Source of the DNA: Nocardia mangyaensis
GTDB lineage: Bacteria; Actinomycetota; Actinomycetes; Mycobacteriales; Mycobacteriaceae
NCBI RefSeq assembly: GCF_001886715.1
Contig: NZ_CP018082.1
Location: forward strand, 3,720,001-3,784,000
Length of the DNA: 64,000 nt
Direction of reading: 5' to 3'
Part shown: positions 27,751-35,498 of the stretch, piece after piece
Layout of the letters: every line of letters starts with the position of its first letter
Position numbering within the stretch: the stretch's first letter is position 1
The notes under the pieces: generated by a model
Databases searched by the model: none
Told to the model about the DNA's origin: nothing
Seen by the model: only the letters and a program-made list of their open reading frames with translations
Position numbers and translations under genes: made by a program

Positions 27751-27930
27751 GACACACACGCCTTCGGGTGGATTCATCGGTGACGTGCGGCGATGCGGTG
27801 CTTCGAATCCCGCCGAACCTCCCCCAGTGCGCCGTCGCCATCAGTGCAATCACGGTACGCCCGGCCGAGCGCGTGAACCCGGCGTCGTTCTCGACTCGTG
27901 CGCGCAATGCCGCTCTATCGCAACAACAAT

Positions 27931-27967
27931 CGGCCCGGATCCGCATCGGGGGTGCGGATCCGGGCCG
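27931..27967 (-). terminator. strong hairpin downstream of the second lipase gene
   Basis: Perfect 15-base arms CGGCCCGGATCCGCA (27931-27945) and TGCGGATCCGGGCCG (27953-27967) around a seven-base loop, beginning 15 bases after the lipase stop on the minus strand and followed there by ATTGTTGTTG, a weak T-rich run. It separates the two paralogous lipase genes transcriptionally. Confidence 0.8.
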
Positions 27968-27981
27968 ATCGAAACCGGGAC

Positions 27982-29175
27982 TCAGCAGGTGCTGGGCGCC
28001 GGTTCCCCCTGCAGCCGCGCGTCCAGCCATCTCAGCGCGGACGGCAATCCGAGCACGGCCGCGGTCAGGTGGTCCGGGGTGGGCGTCGACTCGCTGACCA
28101 CCGGGGTACCCGCCGCGCACCAGCGCTGCGTGGTGGCGGTGATCGCGTCGACCGGGATGAGTCCGTCGATGGGCGAATGCCATTCGAACACCGGCATGGT
28201 CGGTGTGCCGGAGTAGAGCTCGAGGCTGTTCTCCTCCACGACACCCCGCGCCTGCGGGTCATCGATCATGGAGGTCGTCGCCGCGAAGTCGAGAATGCCG
28301 CGTCCGGCACCGGCGCCGAGGATCTCGTTGGTGCACGCGTCGGCGATCGACGCGCGGGCGGCCAGGCCGCTGGCGTTCATCTGCTCGCTGATCGGAAACC
28401 GTTCGGGATATTCACGTTCGAGGCCGATCGCAGCGGCCAGCGCCAGCCCGAAGACCGGGTGCGAACCGAAGCCGAGACCCTCCAGCATCGACACCAGGTT
28501 CATCGGCACCCCGCCCATGGCGGCACCGGCGAGCTCGAGCTCGGGTGCGTAGTCCGGTTGCAGCGCCGCCGCCCACGCGGTGGCCATGCCGCCGCCGGAG
28601 TAGCCCGCCATCGCGACTCTGCTGTGGCGCACCCGAAGTTGCTCGACCTGACGCACGGCCCGGATTCCGTCGAGGGTGACCTGCCCACCCAATTTCGCGG
28701 CGCCGTAAGCGAAGTCGGGGCCGAGGTGATCGGGCAGCACCATCGTCCACCCGCGACGCAGCGCGATGTTCCAGGCGACGCCCTCGCGCACCATCAGGTT
28801 CGGATCGTCGGTGTAGAGCACCTTGGAGACCGCGCAGCGCACGCCGAGGCCGTTGATGATGTGCTGATAGGACAGCACCGGGGCGTCGGCGGGCTGGTTG
28901 ACGGGTTGCAGCACCGTCGTCGTCGCGGCGATCGGCTCACCCGCGGAGTTCGTCGACCGGAACTGGATCAGCGTGACCGTGGTGTCGGGGAACATCGCCA
29001 GCGGCGGCATGGCCCGCACGCCGAGCACGTCGCCGGGCTCGGTGCCGGACAGGTCCTCGGGCTGGGTGTAGAACGGATCGGGGTCGGCGCTCGGATACAG
29101 CGGGGCGCCGTGGCCCACGGCGGGAACCAGCATCAGCACTGCCGCGACGAAACAGATCAGCACACTGCGGAACAT
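27982..29175 (-). CDS. secreted LIP-family lipase (second paralogue)
   Basis: 397-residue exported lipase: signal peptide MFRSVLICFVAAVLMLVPAVGHGA, then an alpha/beta-hydrolase of the same family as its downstream neighbour. The nucleophile elbow is VAMAGYSGGGMATAWAAALQ; the acid region is FEWHSPIDGLIPVDAI and the His lies in TPTPDHLTA. ATG with a strong GGAGGAGGG site. Its own promoter lies in the divergent region upstream, and a terminator hairpin follows, so the two lipases appear to be separate transcription units. Confidence 0.87.
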   Translation of the reverse strand: MFRSVLICFVAAVLMLVPAVGHGAPLYPSADPDPFYTQPEDLSGTEPGDVLGVRAMPPLAMFPDTTVTLIQFRSTNSAGEPIAATTTVLQPVNQPADAPVLSYQHIINGLGVRCAVSKVLYTDDPNLMVREGVAWNIALRRGWTMVLPDHLGPDFAYGAAKLGGQVTLDGIRAVRQVEQLRVRHSRVAMAGYSGGGMATAWAAALQPDYAPELELAGAAMGGVPMNLVSMLEGLGFGSHPVFGLALAAAIGLEREYPERFPISEQMNASGLAARASIADACTNEILGAGAGRGILDFAATTSMIDDPQARGVVEENSLELYSGTPTMPVFEWHSPIDGLIPVDAITATTQRWCAAGTPVVSESTPTPDHLTAAVLGLPSALRWLDARLQGEPAPSTC

Positions 29176-29377
29176 GCGGCCCTCCTCCCGTGTCGCTGTA
29201 CTCAGCAGCGATACTTGCCGGTAGCGTGGCTCGCCGGTACCCCTTTCGGACGACATCGGCGGAGCTCACAACACTCGCTCGGAGCCCTTGTGACCGGAGG
29301 CAAGCCACCTGCCGCACTCCTGTGGGAGCAGCACCGTCGCGATACCGAGCCGACTGTGAGATCTCCAGGCGAAAACC

Positions 29378-29389
29378 AGAACATGTTCT
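29378..29389. promoter_or_regulatory. perfect palindrome AGAACATGTTCT, candidate operator
   Basis: A perfect 12-base palindrome in the lipase/small-gene divergent region, about 70 bases before the ATG at 29461. It is followed by CCTAC-CGTCTA-GTAGG (29408-29423), a second inverted repeat closer to the gene. Both could be regulator sites; no cognate regulator is adjacent. Confidence 0.35.
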
Positions 29390-29460
29390 GCTCGATGGCG
29401 CGAGTCCTACCGTCTAGTAGGAAGGCGCTCACCAGTGCCGGGGCGAAAGGAGCACACGCC

Positions 29461-29712
29461 ATGATTCCCCTCGACGAGAACATCGCCGCCACCTCCGACC
29501 GCATCGACCCGGCCGAGATACCCACCCGCCGCATCACCGTCTACTTCGACGGCCCCACCCCACAGGACGCGCTCGTCCTCGAATACGCCGCCACCCAGGC
29601 CGAGGCCTGGGAGTTCACCTCGGCCGCCGTGCACTCGGGTCTGCTGGTGACCGTGGACGGCCGCGTCGGCCCAGGTCTGCGCCGATTGCCCTGCCGATCA
29701 CTGTGGCACTGA
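29461..29712 (+). CDS. small hypothetical protein
   Basis: 83-residue soluble protein without a recognised domain. It has an acidic N-terminal third, then alternating hydrophobic segments (RRITVYFDGP, ALVLEYAATQAEAWEFTSAA, GLLVTVDGRVG) that suggest a small alpha/beta fold. ATG with GGAG eight bases upstream and codon use like its neighbours support a real gene. The partner gene 93 bases downstream encodes a lipoprotein. Confidence 0.6.
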   Translation: MIPLDENIAATSDRIDPAEIPTRRITVYFDGPTPQDALVLEYAATQAEAWEFTSAAVHSGLLVTVDGRVGPGLRRLPCRSLWH

Positions 29713-29805
29713 ATCCACCGCCACCGACACCGCCCGGCTCGCCGCACTAGGCTGGCCGGGCGGCCTCGTCAGGGGCCGCGGCACCGGAAGAGTGAAGGGG
29801 CGTTC

Positions 29806-30294
29806 GTGACACGGTGGCAGTACCGGCCAGCACTCGCCGTGCTCGTGGTGGCCGCGCTCGCCGGGTGCGGCGCGGCCGTCGACGACCAGACCGTCCTCGT
29901 GACCACCACCCCCGCACCGACCAGCACCGCCAACCCGGTGCCGGCCACCATCTCGCCGCCGACGACCACCGTCGACCCGTACGCGGGCCTGCCCCTCATC
30001 GACACCGTCCAGTGGACCGAGAACATCGACGGTCGGCGACTGCTGGTCTATCCCACCGTCGCGGGCCGCAAGACCGCCGCCCCCGGCACCGATGAACGCG
30101 CCTGGCAGGAAGTGCTGGCTCTCGACGCCACCGCCGACGCGCCGGGCATGCGCGACCAATTCATCTGCCACTGGGTCTGGGCGAGGATGGTCGCGCCCGA
30201 CAAACCGAGCTGGAATCTCGAACCGTGGCGCCCCGATGTCGGCTACCAGGCCACGGTGTCGGCCAACTGCAATCCCGGCGGACCGGAACGCTGA
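29806..30294 (+). CDS. DUF2599-type secreted lipoprotein
   Basis: 162-residue precursor with signal peptide and lipobox LAGC (Cys21), a Thr/Pro-rich linker (about 30-55), and a C-terminal domain with MRDQFICHWVWARMVAPDKPSWNLEPWRPDVGY and a final CNPGGPER. This conserved tail is what I associate with DUF2599 of Mycobacterium and Nocardia. The two cysteines probably form a disulfide. GTG start preceded by GAAGGGG. Function unknown. Confidence 0.75.
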   Translation: MTRWQYRPALAVLVVAALAGCGAAVDDQTVLVTTTPAPTSTANPVPATISPPTTTVDPYAGLPLIDTVQWTENIDGRRLLVYPTVAGRKTAAPGTDERAWQEVLALDATADAPGMRDQFICHWVWARMVAPDKPSWNLEPWRPDVGYQATVSANCNPGGPER

Positions 30295-30329
30295 CTCCCC
30301 CGCCGAGCCGCTCGAAAGGAGCCCTTCCC

Positions 30330-30986
30330 ATGCGCATCGTCGTCGCCGGTGGACACGGCAAGATCGCCCTGCTGCTGGCCCGGCGGCTCACCCGCCGCGG
30401 TGACCAGGTCCACGCGCTCATCCGCGATCCCGGCCAGGCCGCCGACATCGCCGCGACCGGCGGCGTCCCGGTCATCTACGACATGGAACGCGACACTCCG
30501 GCCGACCTCGCGGCCGCGGTCGCCGGGTCGGACGCAGTGGTGTTCGCCGCGGGCGCCGGGCCCGGCAGCGGGGCCGCTCGCAAGTACACCGTCGACCTCA
30601 ACGGCTCGGTTCAACTGGCCGAGGCCGCCGAAGCGACCGGCGTCCGCCGGTTCGTGCAGATCTCGACGATGGGCGCGGGCAGTCCGCCCGCGCCGGGCAC
30701 CGACGAGGTGTGGGCCGCCTACATCGACGCCAAGACCAGGGCCGAAGCGGACCTGAAGTCTCGCGAACTCGCCTGGACGATCCTGCGTCCCGGCATTCTC
30801 ACCGACGCCGAAGGCAACGGTCTGGTCACGCTCGGCGCACCGCCGATTCCGCGTGGCGAGGTGCCGCGCGCCGATGTCGCCGCGACGCTGGCGTCGATCT
30901 TGTTCGCGGACAATACGTTTCGCCGCACGCTCGAGCTGGTCTCCGGATCGGAGTCGATCGAGACTGCTGTGGCGGCTATTCGATAG
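30330..30986 (+). CDS. NAD(P)H-binding SDR-like protein
   Basis: 218-residue atypical short-chain dehydrogenase/NAD(P)H-binding protein. The Rossmann motif VVAGGHGKIALLLARRL starts at residue 4; SDAVVFAAGAGPGSGA, VRRFVQISTMGAG and WTILRPGILTDAEG follow, in the order seen in the YwnB/YhfK-like subgroup. YIDAKTRAEADL supplies a YxxxK-like pair. ATG with AAAGGAG eight bases upstream. It lies 35 bases after the lipoprotein gene and may be cotranscribed. Confidence 0.82.
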   Translation: MRIVVAGGHGKIALLLARRLTRRGDQVHALIRDPGQAADIAATGGVPVIYDMERDTPADLAAAVAGSDAVVFAAGAGPGSGAARKYTVDLNGSVQLAEAAEATGVRRFVQISTMGAGSPPAPGTDEVWAAYIDAKTRAEADLKSRELAWTILRPGILTDAEGNGLVTLGAPPIPRGEVPRADVAATLASILFADNTFRRTLELVSGSESIETAVAAIR

Positions 30987-31334
30987 CCGAAAATTAACCA
31001 TCGCAGTATATTTCGCCTTGTCGGCCGGTCCGGCATCACCGGCGGTCACGCAGTCGCCACCCCGTGGCGCCAGTGAACCGCCGGTCACACCCTTGTTCCC
31101 CCGCGGCCCGTCGCGATGACGGTGACGTAAACGCGGATTCGCCGCTCAGAAGCCGGGAAATGCACCGCATCGAGACGGAATCGATCATGCAGATGTGCTT
31201 GCATCTGAAAGTGTCTCCGTCCTAAACTCAGGGCCGCAACACCATTCAGGGGATTGTCAGGGGAGGCCGCGAGCGGCACGCCCGAGGCTGTATTTGCCTT
31301 GGGTTTGCCGCTGACTGAACACAGGGGCGTTCAC
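30987..31334. other. intergenic region with hairpin and promoter of the 84-residue protein
   Basis: No gene seen. Early in the stretch is a nested inverted repeat: outer arms ACCGGCGGT (31038-31046) and ACCGCCGGT (31077-31085), inner arms CGCCAC (31055-31060) and GTGGCG (31064-31069), a plausible terminator for the preceding gene. The second half holds an operator/promoter (listed separately at 31189-31229) and a leader of about 100 bases before the next start. Confidence 0.5.
31189..31229 (+). promoter_or_regulatory. promoter with CAGATG-N6-CATCTG operator (copy 1)
   Basis: Inverted repeat CAGATG (31191-31196), six-base spacer, CATCTG (31203-31208). The right arm overlaps a -35 element TTGCAT (31200-31205), and an 18-base spacer leads to -10 TAAACT (31224-31229). 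The same layout recurs at 33038-33078. A repressor bound here would block sigma access. The neighbouring XRE regulator is the obvious candidate binder. Confidence 0.65.
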
Positions 31335-31589
31335 ATGAACAACACCAACGGCCGATACGGCCTCGCTGATCGCGCAGCGACCACCCACCCCGTCACCGCA
31401 GGGTGCTCCAGGGAGACCGCGGTCGCTTTCGTGATCGACGCCGTGGAGTCCACCGGCGCGGCGACTCGCAACGATTTCGACATCGACCGGATCGTGACCA
31501 CCGCGCACGAACTGGCCGACGACTGGGATCTGCAGATGCTGACCCCCGACACCTTCTGGCGCATCGCCGCAGGCTGTATCCGATACTGA
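31335..31589 (+). CDS. small hypothetical protein under the CAGATG operator
   Basis: 84-residue soluble protein. The sequence AVAFVIDAVESTGAATRNDFDIDRIVTTAHELADDWDLQMLTPDTFWRIAAGCIRY predicts a compact helical fold; I recognise no named domain. The ATG is chosen because the first 27 codons of the longer open frame lie in leader sequence. It shares its promoter design with the 77-residue gene at 33161, with the XRE/DUF397 pair in between on the other strand. Confidence 0.6.
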   Translation: MNNTNGRYGLADRAATTHPVTAGCSRETAVAFVIDAVESTGAATRNDFDIDRIVTTAHELADDWDLQMLTPDTFWRIAAGCIRY

Positions 31590-31666
31590 CGTTCGCGGCC
31601 GAGGCCGACCGAGCACGCTCGGTCGGCCAGCATTCCTGACGTGCCCGTCGGGCGGTTCCGGTCGGC

Positions 31667-32551
31667 TCAGTCCCGGTTCGCGTAGTCGAGCAGGATCTCG
31701 CGCGAGCGGTCCGGCCGTGCGGCCTGCACGCTCAGCTGATCCATGACCGACAGATACAGCGCCAGATCCTGGCGCCGCTCGAGATACAGCGCGCTGGTGA
31801 GCTGTTCGAGGTAGACGATGTCGGGCAGCTCGGGCCCGGCGAAGCGCAGGATGCTGAACGAACTACCGGCCGCCGCGTGCCCGCCCGCCGAATACGGCAG
31901 CACCTGCACGGTCACATTCGGCAGCATCGACAGCTCGGCCAGGTAGCGCAACTGGGCACGGTGTACCTCGCGTCCGCCGATCGGGCGATGCAGCACGGCC
32001 TCGTCGATCACCGCCCAGACCACCGGCGGATCGACTCGGCGCAGCACGTCCTGGCGCCGCTGGCGCACCTGCACCCGACGCTCGGTGTCGGCGTCGTCGA
32101 AGCCGAGGGTGACGATCGCCCTGGTGTACTCCGGGGTCTGCAGCAGACCTGGCACCAGCTGCGCCTCGTAGGTCCTGATCTGGCTGGCCGCCTGTTCGAG
32201 CCCGAGGTAGGTGCTGAACCACGAGGGCAGCAGATCGCTGTAGCGATGCCACCAGCCCGGTTCGCTTGCCTGCCTGGCGAGTTCGAAGAAGGAGGCGCGC
32301 TCGGCGGTGTCGTGCACGCCGTAGAGGGTGAGGAGATCGCGGATGTCGCGCTCCTTGAAACCGGTGCGCCCCAACTCGAGTCGGCTGATCTTGGCGTGAG
32401 AACCACGGATCGCATCACCCGCCGCCTCACGGGTGATGCCTTTGCTCTCGCGAAGTTTCCGCAACTGCCCACCGAGCGCGATCCGCAGCACGGTGGGGCC
32501 GCGGTCGACAACCGGTTGCACGCGACCGATCTCGTCGGGTTCAGCCGTCAT
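31667..32551 (-). CDS. XRE-family regulator of the Scr1/DUF5753 type
   Basis: 294-residue regulator. The N-terminal helix-turn-helix spans about 27-85 (LRKLRESKGITREAAGDAIRGSHAKISRLELGR), and the rest is the DUF5753 domain with WWHRYSDLLPSWFSTYLGLEQAASQIRTYEAQLVPGLLQTPEYTRAI and VTVQVLPYSAGGHAAAGSSFSIL. In Streptomyces such proteins (Scr1, BldB-linked whiJ family) act with small DUF397 proteins that antagonise DNA binding. Here the DUF397 gene precedes it with an 18-base gap. ATG start. Confidence 0.88.
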   Translation of the reverse strand: MTAEPDEIGRVQPVVDRGPTVLRIALGGQLRKLRESKGITREAAGDAIRGSHAKISRLELGRTGFKERDIRDLLTLYGVHDTAERASFFELARQASEPGWWHRYSDLLPSWFSTYLGLEQAASQIRTYEAQLVPGLLQTPEYTRAIVTLGFDDADTERRVQVRQRRQDVLRRVDPPVVWAVIDEAVLHRPIGGREVHRAQLRYLAELSMLPNVTVQVLPYSAGGHAAAGSSFSILRFAGPELPDIVYLEQLTSALYLERRQDLALYLSVMDQLSVQAARPDRSREILLDYANRD

Positions 32552-32569
32552 GGACGCCGATATTACCCA

Positions 32570-32803
32570 TCAGCGGGTCAGGTAGTCGAACTCTCCGGCC
32601 TTCGCGCCGCGGATGAACGCGTCGATTTCGGGCCGGGTGTAGAAGAGCACCGAGCCCTGCGGATCGCGCGAGTTGCGCACGGCAACCGAACCGTCCGTCG
32701 CTTCGGCAACCTCCACGCAGTTGCCGCTGGGGTTGCTGAACGTGCTCTTGCGCCAGGCACCCGTGCTCGGACGTTCACGCTGATCATGCCGCATTCCGGA
32801 CAT
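32570..32803 (-). CDS. DUF397 protein (Scr1-type antagonist)
   Basis: 77-residue small protein with the DUF397 signature: WRKSTFSNPSGNCVEVAEA, VAVRNSRDPQGSVLFYT and a C-terminal EIDAFIRGAKAGEFDYL. In studied actinobacterial pairs the DUF397 partner binds the XRE/DUF5753 regulator and relieves it. ATG with AGGAG upstream. It is the first gene of the pair, the reverse of the common order. Confidence 0.88.
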   Translation of the reverse strand: MSGMRHDQRERPSTGAWRKSTFSNPSGNCVEVAEATDGSVAVRNSRDPQGSVLFYTRPEIDAFIRGAKAGEFDYLTR

Positions 32804-32844
32804 GCCACACTCCTGGTTCTCGAATGATGCCCACCGGTACGAAA

Positions 32845-32880
32845 CTTACAGATGCACGCACAAACGTTCTTGCAGATGCA
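32845..32880 (-). promoter_or_regulatory. direct TGCATCTG half-sites upstream of DUF397/XRE (copy 2)
   Basis: Two direct copies of the operator half-site (plus-strand CAGATG at 32849-32854 and 32873-32878) start 24 bases apart in front of the DUF397 gene, one of them in TTCTTGCAGATGCA, nearly the mirror of the sequence in the other two promoters. This suggests the pair regulates itself and both flanking small genes. Confidence 0.5.
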
Positions 32881-33037
32881 CAGTGCGATGCGCAGATTAA
32901 CATGCTCGCGACCACCACGCACCGGTCGGTACTTACCCGGCGTCACGACCTGGGCCCCGGCGAGAAGGTGACGTCCAGTCCCCTGAATTCGCAAGCGCCA
33001 CAAGCCGATCACCGATCCGACACGACCGATTCGACTG

Positions 33038-33078
33038 TGCAGATGTTCTTGCATCTGCAATTGACGCGACCGTAGACT
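33038..33078 (+). promoter_or_regulatory. promoter with CAGATG-N6-CATCTG operator (copy 3)
   Basis: CAGATG (33040-33045), six bases, CATCTG (33052-33057); -35 TTGCAT (33049-33054) sits in the right arm and -10 TAGACT (33073-33078) follows after 18 bases. Spacer length, -35 position and -10 spacing are identical to the copy at 31189-31229. Confidence 0.65.
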
Positions 33079-33160
33079 CGGTTCGCAAGATCACCGGGAG
33101 GTGCATCCGGCGCCACGAGCCGGAGACCTGCCTCCCGGCGCCGGATGTGAGGGGCCACGG

Positions 33161-33394
33161 ATGAGCTTTCCGTATCGAACACCCCGTCGAGTCTCGGCCG
33201 GCACCGCCGGCTTCGAGGTTCCGCGACACCTCGGCACGGCGGGAGCACCGCCGAGCGCCTGTGCCGACGAGCCGAACGGGCTCACCTATCGCCAGGCGCG
33301 CGAGATGCTGCGTCAGCACGATGTGCACGGGCCACAGTGTCGGCAGTGGCTGGCCGCCGCGGCCTACCTCTCGGCGGGCCTGGACGACGAATGA
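33161..33394 (+). CDS. small hypothetical protein under the CAGATG operator
   Basis: 77-residue basic-start protein with no recognised domain. The C-terminal half, LTYRQAREMLRQHDVHGPQCRQWLAAAAYLSAGLDDE, is helical; the N-terminal half is Arg/Pro-rich and probably flexible. ATG with GAGGGG seven bases upstream. It shares its promoter/operator design with the gene at 31335, so the two belong to one small regulon with the DUF397/XRE pair. Confidence 0.6.
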   Translation: MSFPYRTPRRVSAGTAGFEVPRHLGTAGAPPSACADEPNGLTYRQAREMLRQHDVHGPQCRQWLAAAAYLSAGLDDE

Positions 33395-33482
33395 CGCTGT
33401 CGTAACATCTTCGTGCTGGTCAGACCCGGTCGGCCGAGGCATGCTGTAAGGCAACGTCGGCGTGGATACAGGTGAGCGGCAC

Positions 33483-33917
33483 ATGCGGATAGCGGAGATC
33501 CTGCGGAACAAGGGAGCGGCGGTCACCACGGTGGAGCCGCAGGCATCGGTGCGCGCCCTGTTGACGGTGCTCGCCGAGCGCAACATCGGCGCGGTGGTGG
33601 TCTCGCCCGACGGTGCCACGATCACCGGCATCGTCTCCGAGCGCGATGTGGTGCGCCGCCTCGACGAGCACGGCGCCGCCCTGCTCGACCGGCCGGTCAC
33701 CGACATCATGACCGCACAGGTCCGGACCTGCGGACCCGAAGATCATGTCGATTCCCTGCGCGCGGTGATGACCGAGCACCGAATCAGGCACATGCCGGTG
33801 CTCGAGCAGAACCGACTGGTCGGCATTGTCAGCATCGGCGATGTGGTCAAGAGCGCGATCACCGAGCTGGCGGCCGAACGAGAGCAGCTCGTCGACTATC
33901 TCCAAGGCAACTACTGA
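33483..33917 (+). CDS. CBS-domain pair protein
   Basis: 144-residue protein made of two CBS motifs: AVTTVEPQASVRALLTVLAERNIGAVVVS...ITGIVSERDVVRRL and IMTAQVRTCGPEDHVDSLRAVMTEHRIRHMPVLEQNRLVGIVSIGDVVKS. Such stand-alone pairs bind adenosyl nucleotides and sense energy state. ATG preceded by GTGAGCGG; an ATG seven codons upstream is less likely. No obvious partner enzyme is adjacent. Confidence 0.87.
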   Translation: MRIAEILRNKGAAVTTVEPQASVRALLTVLAERNIGAVVVSPDGATITGIVSERDVVRRLDEHGAALLDRPVTDIMTAQVRTCGPEDHVDSLRAVMTEHRIRHMPVLEQNRLVGIVSIGDVVKSAITELAAEREQLVDYLQGNY

Positions 33918-33963
33918 CGCCACCCTGGCTCGAAAAGCGTTGTGCGCGCGTATCGTTGATCGC

Positions 33964-34215
33964 GTGCACCCTCTCCGGCCCGCGCTCGCCGCCGTGCCGA
34001 TGCCGCACGCGCCGACACCCCTGCCCGCCACCATCGCGCAGCGCTTCACCGCCCTGGCCGACGCGGGCTTCCTGGTCCGTGCGGGCGCGCACCGTGTGCC
34101 CTCGGCCGATGCCGGGACGGGCTCGGTGCGGGTGAGCGCCCACCCCTACAACACCCTCGACGAGATCGATCGATTCATCGCCTGTGTGTCCGGCGTTGCC
34201 GGGCACCGGCGTTGA
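33964..34215 (+). CDS. short protein resembling the C-terminus of class V aminotransferases
   Basis: 83 residues that match only the last part of class V aminotransferases/cysteine desulfurase-like enzymes: RFTALADAGFLVRAGAHRV followed by SVRVSAHPYNTLDEIDRFI. The PLP-binding Lys and the large domain are absent, so this is either a gene remnant or a small protein that reuses the fold. A TATCGT hexamer sits seven bases before the GTG, as in leaderless actinobacterial transcripts, so expression is possible. It lies just upstream of the coupled three-gene pathway operon. Confidence 0.4.
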   Translation: MHPLRPALAAVPMPHAPTPLPATIAQRFTALADAGFLVRAGAHRVPSADAGTGSVRVSAHPYNTLDEIDRFIACVSGVAGHRR

Positions 34216-34247
34216 GCACGACCTGCCCGAGCAGCCGAGGAGCAACG

Positions 34248-35498
34248 ATGGGTACATCCCCCGCGCCACACTACGATCGCCGCGGTGCGTCCGAGGTACT
34301 GGCCCGCCTGGCCGCCCCCGGCCTCTTCGCGGCCACCGAGATCGCGGCACCGGCGCGAATCACCTTTCGTGCCACGGCTCTACAGCCCGAGGCCGGTAGT
34401 CACCTGACCCAGTCACAGCGGATGTATCTGGAACGGTTCATGCGCCCGTGTCGTCCGGAGCAGGTGACCAGCGCGACGCATCGGATCACCTGGACCGACA
34501 GCGCGGGCGTGCCCAATACGGGGTACTTCCACACTGCGGGCGCCGGTCCCGCACTCGCCGTCCTCGCGCGCGAAACGGTACTGGCACTGTGGCGCTCCCT
34601 CGCGGACGCCGGGCTGCCCGAGCGTGCCGCCGACCTGCCCGCCCTGGACCAGGCCGTGCTCACCGCCACCACCACCGATCACGATCCGCACGAGATCTTC
34701 CGGGTCGGTGTGGAGGCGGCGGGACGCGCGCTGGTCCAGCACGGGCTGATCGCGGCGGACACGCCCTATCGCGGGATCGTCGAGCTCGCCACGGGCCTGC
34801 GCGATTCCGGCATCTTCGCCGCGGTGGCCACCCGCTGGTTCTGGGAATTGCAGGCTTCCACCTTCCGGCGCGGGATGATCCCGGTGCGCCTGGCCACCCA
34901 ACCCGATGGCAGTGTGCGCTACACCGCCGAGTCGATCGCCACCCTGCGGGCCATGAAGGACGCGACCATCGCCGACGCGGGTGCGGTGATGGGCCGGGCG
35001 ACCACCGAGGAGGGGCTCGACAACGAGGCAGCGGTGACCAAGTACCACGACGACCTCGATCTGATCTCCCGTCAGTACGCGTTGCTCGCGCCGGGTACCA
35101 GGCCCACCTGCCTGGCCGCTGCGCCCCGGGCGGTCGACGGCACCACCGTGCACGTGCTGGCGACGGTCGTCGACCGGTTCGTCGAGACCCTCGCCGCGCT
35201 GGCGGACACGGTCGAGGTGGTCGAGGACACCACCGTGGCGGTGGTGGACGACGCCCGCGGCGACGACGGCGTGTTCTCGGTGCCCGATATGAGTTGTCGG
35301 CATTGCGTCCGGACGATCACGGCCCTGCTCGAGTCGATGGACATCCCGGTCGTGGAGATCGATCTGGAGGCCAAGCGCGTGGTCGCGGGGATCCGAAGCC
35401 CTCGCAACCGGTTCCGGGTCTTCGAGGCGCTGCGCGACGGCGGTTACAACCCGGTCGACGACGCGTCGGCGCCGGCCCCCGGCGCGTCGGTGGGATGA
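34248..35498 (+). CDS. unrecognised protein with C-terminal heavy-metal-associated (HMA) domain
   Basis: 416 residues. The first ~330 do not match a family I recognise; they are mainly helical with blocks such as LTQSQRMYLERFMRPCRPEQ, DPHEIFRVGVEAAGRALVQHG and FWELQASTFRRGMIPVRLA. Residues about 340-405 form an HMA domain (PDMSCRHCVRTITALLES, Cys350 and Cys353), which binds Cu(I), Zn(II) or similar. ATG with GAGGAG eight bases upstream. Its stop overlaps the ATG of the decarboxylase gene (ATGA), so the two are translationally coupled. An enzyme acting on, or loading, a metal-binding metabolite is one inference. Confidence 0.7.
   Translation: MGTSPAPHYDRRGASEVLARLAAPGLFAATEIAAPARITFRATALQPEAGSHLTQSQRMYLERFMRPCRPEQVTSATHRITWTDSAGVPNTGYFHTAGAGPALAVLARETVLALWRSLADAGLPERAADLPALDQAVLTATTTDHDPHEIFRVGVEAAGRALVQHGLIAADTPYRGIVELATGLRDSGIFAAVATRWFWELQASTFRRGMIPVRLATQPDGSVRYTAESIATLRAMKDATIADAGAVMGRATTEEGLDNEAAVTKYHDDLDLISRQYALLAPGTRPTCLAAAPRAVDGTTVHVLATVVDRFVETLAALADTVEVVEDTTVAVVDDARGDDGVFSVPDMSCRHCVRTITALLESMDIPVVEIDLEAKRVVAGIRSPRNRFRVFEALRDGGYNPVDDASAPAPGASVG

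Noticed and set aside
28412..28750. Short minus-strand frames within the second lipase gene
   Set aside because: They are shadows of the lipase coding sequence in other frames.
33964..34215. Annotating the short frame as a full aminotransferase
   Set aside because: Only the C-terminal portion of the fold is present and no PLP Lys exists upstream, so an active enzyme cannot be claimed.
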